Of a stretch of 64,000 nt of DNA, positions 12,320-23,414 are shown piece by piece. Origin of the DNA: Rhizophagus clarus (taxonomy: Eukaryota; Glomeromycota; Glomeromycetes; Glomerales; Glomeraceae). How positions within the stretch are numbered: position 1 is the first letter of the stretch; every line of letters starts with the position of its first letter. Position numbers and translations under genes: made by a program. The notes beneath the pieces are model-generated. The model saw nothing but the letters and a program-made list of their open reading frames with translations. It was not told the origin of the DNA and did no database searches. The stretch spans positions 434,001 to 498,000 of the forward strand of contig BLAL01000315.1 in assembly GCA_015698045.1 (NCBI GenBank), given 5' to 3'.

Positions 12320-13603
12320 AGATTTTAGAAAGTAGGAAACTATCAAACTGGAAAACCTTCTAGTCTAACAATCCATTTTCTTCATTGTAAGCTTTCAGGT
12401 ACTTATAGTTAAGTATTAGTCCATCAGTAAATTTTTTAGGATGCAGATCTTTAGGGATAGTTGTGGAAGAAGTATACTTAATATATTATTTAGTTATCAT
12501 AGTAAACCAAAATTGGTAAACACAATTTTTTTAGAAAGGGTAAATCATACTACAATTGCACAATCCTTTGTTAATATCATCACTCTTTACAACATTCCCT
12601 TTAATAATCTGATATTTTATATTAGTGATAATGCAGCATATATGAAAAAAGTATACACAGATGTTTTATTCCCTTTAATTCCTAATCTATTTCATGATAC
12701 CTGTCTTGCTCATTCATATAATCTCATAGGAGAAACTTGAATAGATTATGAAAATTTCAAATTATTAAATATTTCATTATATTTTATACTCAAGAATTAA
12801 GGATAGATAATAATAAATCTATAAAGAAATTAGTTAATGTTTTTCAAGATCTGAACTAATGCTTTTATGTAGAATTATTAATTAAATTTATTTCTTTTAA
12901 CGCACAAAAGTATGATTTATTACTATTTATTCTTTAACTTATTTTATATTAAAATTTAAACTATTTTTTTTTTAGGTTAATGTTGGACTTAAAATTTTTT
13001 AAAATAAGAAATTCGGCTATTGCTCCTTTTGTTGTATCAAGAATAGATCAAACAGATGCATTTTTACGAAATAGAACTAACTATCCACCGTTTAGTGTAA
13101 AAATGTCATAATTATTATTTCGTAATAATTATCAAACAAATGATTTTTTTATTCCTATTTTTTCTGAAGCGTTTAAATTAGCATTAGCAAAATTTGAAAA
13201 ACATACAAATAACCATTCAGCTTTACTATTATTTTATGCTATTCAATGTTTTAATCCACAATTTATTCAATCATCAATGAACTATCATAATCTAAATAAT
13301 TACAATTTAATTACAGAATTTCAAAATCCTTCTAATAAAATAATAAATGAATGGGTAATATATTGTGGATTATCTGAAGTATTTGAAGAAGGAAGTTTAG
13401 ATTTGAATCAATACTGGCAGGAAAAAAAAGAAAAATTTCCAAACTTATCAAAAATAGCATTTATTTATATATGGTTACCTATTTCTGATGTTGATGTAGA
13501 AAGAAGTTTTTTGAATTATAAAAGAATTTTAGAAGATCAGTGTAGAGCACTTTCAAAAAATTCAATTGAAATGTTAAATTTTTTATATTACAATAGTCAA
13601 TAA
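12320..13603 (+). pseudogene. Decayed hAT-family transposase
   Basis: Two coding blocks survive. The first, 12441-12740, starts MQIFRDSCGRSILNILFSYH and includes ISDNAAYMKK and HDTCLAHSYNLIGE, matching the RNase H-like core of hAT transposases. The second, about 12990-13603, ends ISDVDVERSFLNYKRILEDQ and EMLNFLYYNSQ, the hallmark of the hAT C-terminal dimerisation domain. In between are stops and a gap around 12740-12970, and there is a TAA in the second block near 13109. The sequence GTCTGGACACCCTACCCC at 13691-13708 could be part of a right terminus, but no matching left end was found. Confidence 0.75.
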
Positions 13604-14010
13604 ATAAAATTTTTTTTATAAAAAAATGTTTTGCATTTTTTGCATAATTTAGTTTTTTAAATTGCATTTTTTATATTTTTGCATTGCACAAGTCTGGACA
13701 CCCTACCCCATCCCCCACCTAATCACATTTTGATTGGTTAAAAAAATATATAATAATATATATAATTATATTTATATAAATAACTCGTGATCTAGTAATC
13801 TAATTTTTATGAATTTTTTTTTGTTTTATAGCTTTTGATAAGCTCTACAAAATAAAAAAAAGTTTAGTTAAATTGAGCTATTAGATGGCAAGATAATTGC
13901 AAAAATCTATTTTAATATATAAATAGTAATAATATATTATATATATATAATTTATAGCCAATTATAGAAATTTGATTTTTAGGTTAGCACCCTACCCCCT
14001 ATTAAATCAG
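13604..14010. other. Gene-free spacer downstream of the hAT relic
   Basis: AT-rich sequence with no coding frame. It contains the C-rich patch near 13692-13725 noted with the hAT relic and a second C-rich patch (CACCCTACCCCC) near 13989. Confidence 0.4.
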
Positions 14011-15035
14011 CTGATTTCTAGCACGCTCCTAACAATCAAGATTTGAAATTATTATATGCCAAAAAAAGCGTTATCAATGGTAATGATCAAGATTTGAAAT
14101 TATCACTTAATACAGGTGATAATATCTTTGCTCTATCATCTATTGAGGACAACTTATCATGTGACACAAAAATAATCACTTGTACTGATAGCGAGAATGT
14201 TCCATCTGATAAAATGTCTGGGCTAATTGCTACACAACTGCTTGATAAAAATCAAGTCACTGAGCAAACTTTGAAGTATGAACTTTCTAGGTTTATTTCT
14301 TCAGTGGCATCAGTTAAACTACATAATGAATCCATCTTAAACAATACAATTGAGAGTTTTACGCAGAAATTAGTTTATTGGATTGATGAGGCTATGAGAA
14401 TGAGTCTAAAAGAAATCTTATGCTTGTATCATTATTTTTTTGTGTTTGAAGAAAAAGTAAAAATTATTACAACTGATAGCAAGACTAAAGATAAGATAGC
14501 AAAATCGATGATATACAAAAAAATGTTGCAGTATTTACCTAATATCACCCTAGGCAATTTGCGAATCTGAACACATAGAACTAAAAATATTTTTATACTA
14601 TTTGGAGAAAAAGGGATTGGAATTGATAGAATTAAGTTAGTTACTTGTAGCACGAGTGATATTTCTAGATTAAATATTACTCAAATTCAAAATATTATAG
14701 ATTATGTGAATGATCAGATTCATATAGCCTCGAAAACTGTTACCATTGGTAACAATCTGAATTATGTGACTTCAAAAGAAATGATTTCATCTCAAGCAAG
14801 TAGGACTAATCCAACCTATGACTGAGCATATTTTTGCAATAAAACATTGGATCAATATTCTATTTTATATAGAGAATTTAGTAGTGAAAATTTTGATTAT
14901 TACAGAATTACTGACAAGAAATTATGTTCATTATGCAAATTAGAGCATGGTGATGAGAAAAACATAAAAGATACATATAAAGCTGAATCCTATTTTATTA
15001 AATGTGAACAGCATGAAATTGAGATAGTTGCATAG
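14010..15035 (+). pseudogene. Decayed lineage-type gene, N-terminal low-complexity plus Cys-containing C-terminal part
   Basis: Three frame-consistent segments follow one another: 14043-14570 (with YELSRFISSVASVKLHNES and FTQKLVYWIDEAMRMSLKEI), 14574-14822 (NIFILFGEKGIGIDRIKL) and 14823-15035 (YREFSSENFDYYRITDKKLC, then SLCKLEHGDEK and FIKCEQHEIEIVA). They are interrupted only by TGA at 14568-14570 and TGA at 14822-14824, each readable through in the same frame. The second is one C-to-T change from CGA. I believe this belongs to a repeated Glomeromycotina gene family of unknown function, from memory of its general look. There is also an internal 51-bp tandem duplication (AATCAAGATTTGAAATTAT at about 14034 and 14085). 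Confidence 0.5.
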
Positions 15036-15149
15036 TCAGGGGGTCTTTCTGAGACCACTATATTTGCTAATTGGTACTTTATTATTTATTATGTGATATT
15101 TTTTTACACATTTTCTAATTAGATTAATTTGCAATTATAAAAAAAGCAA

Positions 15150-15717
15150 CATGACCAAGTCTGATAAAATATTAACTTCTGAATATCTGGATTGGCATGC
15201 CAAGTTAACTGGATTACCAAGTGTTTTAACAGATAGGATTTAGTTCAGCTTATACAAAAAATATAAAAAAGAAACTGGGTATAAGCCATAATAATTATCA
15301 GGAACGCATGTATTAGAAGCCAACCTTCTCATAAATTTGATGCCAGGAAATAAAGTATCATATTTATTTTTTCCTGAGCAATGTGAAGAAAATGGGCTCA
15401 TCTTTTTCGAAGTGAAATCTGATTCAGAGTTAATTGTCAAATCCATCTTAGAGCACTTCTCATACTTGAAATTCCAAAATAGTTTTAGAGGGATTGATAA
15501 TTATAATTTTGCATCACCTCAGCCGTGGAGCTTACCATGCCCTATTTGTGATGGAAAATATGGGAATTATGGATTACATGGCTCATGGTACTGTGAAAAT
15601 GGGAATCAACTCCCTTATAATCCTGAATTAGTGAAGTTGTATTTCCAAGATAAGTTAGAGTATTGTCTTACCTGCAATACTTTAAGCAATAAATTCAAGT
15701 TCACAATTGTAGCATAG
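15150..15717 (+). pseudogene. Decayed gene with a Cys-rich putative zinc-binding segment
   Basis: From ATG 15151 the frame reads MTKSDKILTSEYLDWHAKLT and GLPSVLTDRI, then meets TAG at 15241. Coding character resumes at about 15300-15717 (LINLMPGNKVSYLFFPEQCE, LPCPICDGKYGNYGLHGSWY and YCLTCNTLSNKFKFTIVA). Paired cysteines (CPIC...C...CLTC) suggest a zinc-ribbon-like fold. At least one stop and one frame change separate the parts. The family is not identified. It sits between the decayed gene at 14.0-15.0 kb and the Crinkler-like gene. Confidence 0.4.
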
Positions 15718-15912
15718 GCGAAATTGAAGATATTCAGTAAAATTCTTGCGTCTTTTTTAAAAATATATCCTGCGTAATAATATGTCATTGAAAATTAGCT
15801 GTTAGATTGTGATTATCATATGACATGTTTATATAAACTGATCTCATTTACTGATCTCATTTTTGCTTATTAATAATAACTCTTCCATTAACATAATGAG
15901 AACTTGAATTAC

Positions 15913-17073
15913 ATGATAAATTGTTTGATTGTAGGCAATGCCCTTCATGAACTTTTTAAAATCAATATTAAAAGAGGAGAAACCATTATGGGACTCAAAA
16001 AGATCATTTTTGAAGAGCAGAATTTTGATGATCTTTCTTTCAAGCTGTGGAAAGTTGATATTCCTTTCTGCAGGCAGAACGAGAAATTAATAAAACTCAA
16101 TGCTGACTGTTTTAATATAAAGAAAGATCTTGGAGGTTTGGAAATGAAAGATACTGATAATATTGATATCTTTAAACTCTTTTTAAATAATGATGAAAAG
16201 AGTATACATATCCTTGTCGAATCATGTATCAGCTTTAAAATTTGCACCAAAAATATGAAACTTGTCCAAAACGATGTTATTATTAACAATTCTTCAGAAG
16301 ATGTGACAAGAGGTTCAATCAAATTTATGCCTAAAGGATTTAAAATTATAGTAAATAACGAGTTAGAATTTAGCTCGTTTAAAGAATTCATTCAACAAAC
16401 AAAATCTGATCTACACAAAAAATCCTCTAAGGAAAACTTAAAGGTCAGTAAAGATCTGGTTTTGATACACCTGATCAAATATCTCATGAACTTATTTATT
16501 TCTAGATATACATTCATGAATTGGATATTATGTTGGACTGGCCTACATTTCGACTTAGGGTACTTCATGAAAGAAAAATTAACTGAGGTCTTAGAAAGCT
16601 CTGCAAAGACAGGTGATTTAGGTATGTGATAATTAAAGGTAAATTCAAAATATAACTGTACCTGATTAATATCTACAATTATAGAAGCTGAAGCAGTTCC
16701 GGAAGTTGGCAATCGTGAAATTCAACATATATCTGATGGTGGTATGTATGTTGCTTCCGTTCTTTTTGCAGAAGAATTTGCAAAAGTAGTTCCAATAGTC
16801 TTTGCATATCCGGGAAGGGTTGACGGAAAAGACTACATCATTGCTGTATTACATCCGGGAAAAAAGTCAGATGTTCATCTTAGGAAAGTGCCAGCAAAGT
16901 TCAAGGGTTTTCCAGTAATAATTGGTTACGGGGCCTTTAAACCACTTTCATGTTATCGCAATCATCATGATACTTTGTCATCAGGAGTTAGCATTGGCGA
17001 TCTTTCTATAAGCAGTACAGCTACACTAGGAGAAACTACATGTGTAAGTAACAAAAGATGGATCTTAATTTGA
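15913..17073 (+). CDS. Crinkler (CRN)-like protein, 365 aa
   Basis: Two exons, 15913-16621 and 16685-17073, splice at GTATGT/ATAG and give one open frame of 365 residues. The N-terminus (CLIVGNALHELFKINIKRGE, then LKKIIFEEQNFDDLSFKLWK) matches the ubiquitin-like header of Crinkler proteins, with the V(L)G, ET..LKK and LWKVDIP positions conserved. Crinklers are known as host-translocated effectors in oomycetes and chytrids and also occur in Rhizophagus. The C-terminal exon (EVGNREIQHISDGG, then AYPGRVDGKDYIIAV, then GVSIGDLSISSTATLG) resembles the lead-in of a trypsin-like peptidase domain seen in related fungi. No catalytic triad is present, so that assignment is weak. A perfect donor GTAAGTAA at 17043 suggests the gene once continued; downstream is tandem repeat DNA. 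No secretion signal is evident. ATG 15913 was chosen because nothing upstream in frame has ATG. Confidence 0.65.
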
Positions 17074-17164
17074 ATGATTTATTAATTATGAATAGAATTA
17101 AAAAAATTTTTTTTTCTTTTAATAAAGACAAAAACAAAAGAAAGATATATACATCAGGAAATTT

Positions 17165-17440
17165 TGGGAGGTGTTGAACAAAGTGTCAACTGACACTAAA
17201 TGTTGTTTGAAACCTCAAAATGTAGGTTGACATAACCCTATATCAACCAACACCAATTTTGTATTAGTCAACACTTGTTAAAAAACACGTATAAATATGG
17301 CATTTAATGTTAAACAACGCATATCATTCATTAGTTAATGCTTGTAAAAATACATTTTTTAAAATTAAACAACATCCATAACATATTAGTTAACACGTAT
17401 AAAAATGCATATTTTATATTAAACAACACATCATGCAATA
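17165..17440. repeat. Tandem repeat, unit about 55 bp, three to four copies
   Basis: The anchor TTAAACAAC occurs near 17310, 17365 and 17419 (spacing 54-55 bp), followed by TTAGTTAAYRC or a variant and then TRTAAAAATRCAT. A more diverged copy with CAACCAACACC lies near 17252. The left flank contains a near-palindrome (AGTGTCAACTGACACT, about 17182-17197). It directly follows the truncated 3' end of the Crinkler-like gene. Confidence 0.7.
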
Positions 17441-17579
17441 ATGTCTATACTATACTAAAGAACTATTACTATAAATATCATCAATACAATAAATAAAACC
17501 TTGACCTTTCCACCCAAAATTTTCGCATTTTCTCACATCTTTTCTCTCATTCATCCCTTTTGTTCCTTCTTATCTTTTT

Positions 17580-19842
17580 CTATTCCCATATCATAATTTT
17601 TAACCCTTCAGTTTCTTTCTTTAAAGTTTCGTATTCAATTCTGATGTTTCTCAGCGTCACAAATCGAAATCTACAAAAAAAATAAATATCGAGAGAAATG
17701 TTAATAAACGTTTTAAATAACCAAAATAAAGAAGAGATCGGTTTCAGAGTTGCGAAACTTACCGTTTTCATTTCACATTCAACCAAAAGACCGAAATCTA
17801 CAAAAGAAAGAAATAAAGAACAATGTTTTAGTTAAAAAAAAAAAATAAATAAATAAAATTTTAAGGTTTCGCAATTTTTAGTTACGAAACTTACCATTCT
17901 AGTATTCTGAAGCCGAAATCTAAAAAAAAATAACGAAACTTTAGTAAATGTTTCGTTAAAGATAATGAGCTTAAATAAAATAAGAACCTACCAGGGTTTG
18001 ACAGGACCGGGAAAACTAATAATAGAGGTCACCGGACAATAGTAAATTGGTGAGTTTACCCAAATTAAAAATATTTTGCATAAGTAATTGACTTAAAAAT
18101 CTAACAATCCTACACAGGAATGTCTGAAGAATATAATGAACCATAAATTATTCTTGTAAAATTAATATTAACTGAGATCATTAAATTTTCCGAAAAAATT
18201 TTTATAATAATGCGAACCACTTTTAAAAAAATTTATTAATTATGCGAACCACCCTTTTGTGTTACACAGAATATATAGAAATTTAAATTGAGTGTATAAA
18301 TGGCAAATTTAACTCTAACCTTAAGCAGATATTGCATTTTGGCTTCATTAAAAATTGAATATATCAAAAATTTAATCAACTTTACTAGTGTGCCGGGTGT
18401 TACGGTGACCTCTATTATAAGATTTCCCGGTCCTGGTTTGACGCGTCCAAAGATTTACGGAACCGATCACCTAAAAAAATAGAAAATAGAAATATGTAAA
18501 CAAAAATTTTGCTAAAATATAAATTTAAGATAATGAAAACCCACCAAAATCAAAAAGAAAGTCCATTTTCTCTGATTCCCACGCGTCCAAAACTTTTAAA
18601 GTATCTACAAAGAGAAAAAACGAAACAAATTAGTAATCGTTTGTTAAAAAAACTATTTGAAGAAAATATCTCCTCCCTACTCACCAATTCCCATGTGGCT
18701 AGTAAATATCTGAAGTACCGACCTGTTTATAAACGAAAAAAAACAAACGATCAGTAATCGTTTCATTAATTAAAATGAATAGAAAATAATGTTAATTTAT
18801 CGAAATTTCAACACAAACTTACCAACCATGAATTACTACGCGTCCATATACTCGTGCCCAAAGATAACCGAAGACTGTCTAAAAAAAGAAACGAACTGTT
18901 AGAAAAAGTTTAAATAAATAAATAAAATCCTGATGAGTCTCACCAAAATAATTCGCGTCCAAAGATCTTCATTTGTTCTTTTGGGTTCTTTAATTAGATT
19001 TAAACGTCATTGGTCATCTAAAAAGAGAAAAAATAAAAATCGAAACGTTAGTTAAACGTTTATTAAAATAAAGCTTTATAAAAAAAGAACCCCACCGACC
19101 TAGATTCGAAGTTCAAATCGTCTAAAAAAAAAGAAAAAAAAAAAGATGAAACTTAGACGTCTAAATAAAATAAAGGACTAAAAGAGACCGTTGAAAACTC
19201 ACCGAATCCACGCTCTAGACGATCTAGAAAAAAAGAAATTGCCGAGTTCCAAGCTTCGACCGTCTAAAAAAAGGCAACAGAACGTTAGAAACGTCAAATA
19301 AAGAAACCGAAAGACTCTTTGTAGTTCCCCACCGAAATTCCTACAAACACGAAAAAAAATTTAAGAACCTGTCTTTTTTTTAAAAGTAGCTTTGAATTTT
19401 TTTCGGATGGGTTGGAGAGACCGGGAAAGTTGGAGGAAAATTTTCAATATTTCGAAATCGTTTAAAAAAGAAGAAAAAAAAAAAAATCGAAACGTTAGAA
19501 ACCTTTCGTTAAAGATAGTTCACAAAAAATAATCATACTGATCCGCACCAGCTCATATGTTGATTAAGAATCCCACGCGTTTGATGACCCGACCGCCTAA
19601 AAAAAAAAAGAAAGATCGAAACGTTAGTAGACGTTTCGTTAAAATAATTCAAAAGTAAAAGAATAATTTAGAAATGAAAAAAAAACCCACCAAGATCTTG
19701 TGAATTACTATGCTCCCAAGGAGAAAAACTAACCGTTTGAAAAAAAAAGTAAAATATTAGTTATGACTATTATAATAACTATTCGTTAAATGAAACAACT
19801 GAAATTGAAAAAGAGCTTACCAAAGAGATTCGAAGTAGTCGT
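17580..19842 (-). other. Array of duplicated microexon/intron units (putative transcript)
   Basis: Read on the minus strand, this region is a series of short exon-like segments bounded by strong splice signals: acceptors of the form T(6-10)AG or TTTGTAG, and donors GTAAG, GTGAG, GTGGG, GTAGG. Exon-like segments (plus coordinates) include 19821-19842, 19691-19728, 19549-19597, 19203-19223, 19096-19121, 18944-19017, 18833-18878, 18685-18722, 18545-18604, 18443-18470 joined to 17992-18002, 17895-17919, 17763-17797 and 17580-17670. Several share TGGACGCG; the last three start ATTTCGG or ATTTCGA. Intron bodies share a hairpin-like core with CGAAACGTTAG on the plus strand, whose complement contains CTAAC and at 19.62 kb TACTAAC, a branch-site consensus, about 20-25 nt before the T-run. 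I could not join the segments into one open frame, so this may be a noncoding RNA or a decayed gene. Confidence 0.5.
18003..18434. mobile_element. hAT-type MITE, 432 bp, with 8-bp target duplication
   Basis: The left end reads AGGACCGGGAAAACTAATAA and continues TAGAGGTCACCG; the right end is its inverted complement with a few mismatches (CGGTGACCTCTATTATAAGA and TTTCCCGGTCCT). The direct repeat GGTTTGAC flanks it exactly at 17995-18002 and 18435-18442. Eight-bp target duplications are typical of hAT elements. It has no transposase and is therefore non-autonomous. Removing it together with one duplication restores a 39-nt exon-like unit of the surrounding microexon array, which proves insertion after that array formed. 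Confidence 0.88.
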
Positions 19843-19998
19843 CTAAAAAAAAGGAAGGGGAAGGGGAAAGGGAAAGGAAAGGGAAAGAAACAGAAAGGAA
19901 AAGGGAGAATAGTGAAAGGGTGAAGCGAATAAGAGGGAAAGGGAAGAACAAAAGAAAGGGAAGGGAATTGCGAATGAAGGAAAGGGAGAAAAAAAAAA
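19843..19998. repeat. Purine-rich simple sequence (GGGAAA)n
   Basis: From 19852 the plus strand is nearly pure A/G, mostly GGGAAA and GGAAGG units; the minus strand is the matching CT-rich tract. It lies immediately upstream of the first minus-strand microexon, where a promoter could lie, but no TATA or other defined element could be assigned. Confidence 0.65.
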
Positions 19999-20540
19999 GT
20001 TAAAAAAAAGCTTATAAAAAAGCTTAATTACTGATCCACATATATCGGCGCGGTGCTATGAATAATAATTTCTAAATCTCGCGTTCCCCCAACTAATACA
20101 ACTTTATTTTTGGTAACAGAACCTCATTTTTGCAGGTTCAACCTGAAAACGGAATTTATTCAATCGTTTATATTTATTATTTTATTTTATCGCCGTTTTC
20201 AAAATGGTGCGATTTTCGATCACATGACAACGTGTTACAAATTACGCGAATTTTGCATTTTTTTGCGAACTCTTTTTAAAATTTATAACAAACGTTGCGA
20301 ATTCTTTTTACAAATATATACTATGGGTCTTACAGTTACTATATTCTGAGTTTCATAGTACTAAAGTAGTTCTTTACCTTCGAATTCTCAAAAATATTAC
20401 CTCTAATAAAACGAATTCCCGCGAATTTTTGCGAATTTTCGCGAATTTTTTTTAGTTTCTCTTTTTTTTTATTACAAAATACGCTTTAGTTGTTGAAAAT
20501 TAACAATATTATAATTTCTTAAAGCAATATTAGATTAAGG

Positions 20541-21630
20541 ATGGGAAAAAGTCTAAGTGAAGATTTGAGATGGCGAATTATTTATTGTCAAGCTGAGGGT
20601 TTAACGCAAAATGAAATTGCTAAAAGAATGTATGTTAGCGAGTCAACTGTTTATAAAGTCTGTAGAATTTTTAAAAAATGGGGATGTGTAAAAGATCCAT
20701 TTGTTGGTAAAGTGGGAAGGAGAAAAATATTATCAAGACAAGATATGCAGGTAATAATTATTTTGATGTAATAACTATATATTATTTTTTATCTAACAGA
20801 GTTTATAATTTATAGGTATTGGAAAGCTTGGTTAAAGACAAAGTAGATTGGTACCTTGATGAATTGGTACACGAGATGGAGCAGAGAATAGGAAAACTGG
20901 TTTCTATTCCAACATTATGGCGTTCTCTTAAATTTTGTGGTATAACTAGAAAGAAAATACAAAAAGCATCAAAAGAAAGAAGTGATATATTGCGAGGTGT
21001 TTATTTATATAATATTGGAATGAATTATACTGCTGAACAACTAATTTTTATTGACGAATCTGCGAAGGATGAGAGGACACTTACCAGATTATATGGCTAT
21101 TCTTCTATCAACACTAGAGCAAAAAAAAGTGTTGTTTTTGTTAGGGGAAAACGTTATACTATTTTACCTGCCCTATCTTTAGAAGGTTTCATTGCTGTTG
21201 ATATTATGGAAGGGAGTTGTGATAAAGAGAGATTTAAAACTTTTGTTTTAACACAATTGGTAAATAATTTATATTTATATCATTATTTAGAATTTTTTAT
21301 TAACAATATTCATTTGTTTTCAATAAGATACCTCAAATGAATCCATATCCGGCTAAACATAGTGTATTAGTTATGGATAATGCACGTATACATCATGATG
21401 ATGATTTAGTTACAGCAGTAGAAGACATTGGTGGGAAAATACTTTATTTACCGCCCTATTCACCAGATTTAAATCCCATTGAAACAGCTTTTTCAGCGTT
21501 AAAATCTTGGTTAAAAAGATACAGAGATTTTGCAAATTATTTTGACCCAATATATTTAATTTTAGTTGCATTAGCTCAAACTACACCAGATATAGCAAAA
21601 AAATATTTTGAAGAATCAGTTTATTTATAA
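20541..21630 (+). CDS. Tc1/mariner-family transposase, DD34E, 318 aa
   Basis: Three exons, 20541-20750, 20816-21259 and 21328-21630, join in phase to a 318-residue open frame from ATG 20541. Residues about 5-45 form a helix-turn-helix (LTQNEIAKRMYVSESTVYKV). The catalytic domain shows the three acidic residues in context: FIDESAKDERT, VLVMDNARIHH and YSPDLNPIETAF. There are 34 residues between the second Asp and the Glu, the DD34E signature of Tc1-type elements. It cuts and pastes the element by binding the terminal repeats. Length is normal for the family. No stop or frameshift was found, so the enzyme may be functional. The element ends and the convergent second gene flank it. Confidence 0.9.
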
Positions 21631-21769
21631 ATAAAATAAAATTTTGAAATTTATTTTCATTTATAATGTGTATATTTATTTGTAATACCATTAACTTTTA
21701 TTGAATTATTATACTAATAAAATGAAATATACAAAAATATATACAAAAAATGTAAAATATGTACTGAAA

Positions 21770-23414
21770 TTACTCATATTTTTTTGCCTCATCACGCAAT
21801 ATTTGTCTACGTCCAATAATTGTTACACCCATTGAAATATATTCAGATTCTGATAATCTTGTAAGTTGATTAACAAGAATTTCCTGTTCTTCAAAAACAG
21901 ATAAATAGCATGTAAATTTTCCATCTCCATATTCTTGATCTAGGTTTTTCAAAAAATCTTCCATACTTGGTATAGTTTTTTTTGTTAAATTGTGATCTAA
22001 TGATGTTTGTGAAGAAATTGATAAACTTTGATCTGATAATTGTGAGATAATTAAAGATCTTCTTGAATCATAATCAGAATGATAATATGGATATGATAAA
22101 TAATACATTTGTTGAGGATAATAAGAATGGTAGGGATATTGAGAATATGTTGTCATTTGAGAATTATTAATGAAATCATCAGTAACATTAGAAGAATTTC
22201 TTTTAGTTACTTTTACTGAATGCATCATACTAAACATAGCATGATTAGGAGGAGTATCTAAATCTGTATTTTTATTTACCTATAATAAAAATAAAATAAA
22301 TTTAATAATATTATAAAATTTAAAACTTGTAATATATTTGTAAATACATACAATTTCTTTAGCCCATAAACTAATTGCAAAATTAGTTAAAGGTAAATGA
22401 CGGTCCTCTTTAATAAAACAGTGTTTGTGATTTTGAACATCACAAATATACTTATCATTTAATTTTATTACATAAGAACCAATCAATACTTCATTTTCAT
22501 CCAAATCTGCTTCTTTAGGTGTACGCTTCTTTGCACGTTTTTTTGATGGCGGTTGTGATTTGGACTTAGTATTTTGGGTATCATTATCTGATCTTTCATC
22601 AGATTCCTGTTCTGAAATTTCATCACTCTATAATTTTATTAGATATATAATAGTTTTGTAAATAATTTTCAAAAATAATAAATACCTGACGTGATTGTTT
22701 CTTAGATGCTTCTTTAAGTGTAACAACAACTACTACTTTTTTATTTCCTGTTGTCATACTTTGATAATCTTTTAAAAATTCATCAAACGCTTCTTCGTTA
22801 CCTAAAAGTGTTCCAGCTCCACTCTCTGAATATGATTTGTATGCTAAAGTATATTCATTTTTATATATTAATCCAACTTGTTCACAGATAAATGACTCAA
22901 GTTTATCCCTAAAATCAATAAAGGTCGGATATTCTAAATTAAAGCTAATTATTATAGCAGGCAATGTTTGTTTGTTTTGTTTGATAGACATGCGTAATTT
23001 GAATTCTATTTGCGGTGGTATAGATGGTGTAGATGGTTGAGAAGAAGTATCATCGGTTGGTGAAGGAGGAATGATAATAAATTTTTTATCTTTATCAGCC
23101 GCTTTAATATCTCTGTTAATTTGACTGTTGCATGCCGAGCAAAGTATACAATTACATGGCTGTTCCATATTCAACTTATATCCATATTTTTGATTGCTAA
23201 ATGATAAAGCAATTTTTATTTTTTCATGTATTTTATCTGGTTTGTAAGCTAAGTTTCTAAAATATGGAACTTTTTCAGTACAATTTTTTTTGGTTGGTTT
23301 GTCCGTTTTGTTACAATCACAATTATTTGATGTCAAATCTATACCACAATACATGCATATTTGACATATAAAACACACTCCAATTTGGTAGTTTCTTGGT
23401 GGAATAGAAGACAT
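21770..23414 (-). CDS. Transposon-borne accessory protein with Cys cluster and SAM-like end, 504 aa
   Basis: Exons 23414-22686, 22627-22352 and 22279-21770 join in phase to 504 residues. The start is ATG 23414 (MSSIPPRNYQ). The N-terminus has clustered cysteines (VCFICQICMYCG, then NCDCNK, later CNCILCSAC), suggesting zinc binding. A basic patch (PPSKKRAKKRTPKEA) near residue 260 looks like a nuclear localisation signal. The middle is Tyr/Ser-rich (YPYHSYYPQQMYY). The C-terminus (LVNQLTRLSESEYISMGVTI, then IGRRQILRDEA) fits a SAM domain, a small protein- or RNA-binding helical bundle. It lies inside the inverted ends of the transposon, convergent with the transposase. A role in regulating or assisting transposition is an inference from location. 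Confidence 0.75.

Noticed and set aside
13685..13710. Right terminal repeat of the hAT element (GTCTGGACACCCTACC)
   Set aside because: The word looks like a hAT end, but no matching inverted left end or 8-bp duplication was found, so the border is not called.
15945..16391. 148-codon minus-strand frame opposite the Crinkler-like gene
   Set aside because: Shadow frame; the plus strand has family motifs and spliced continuity.
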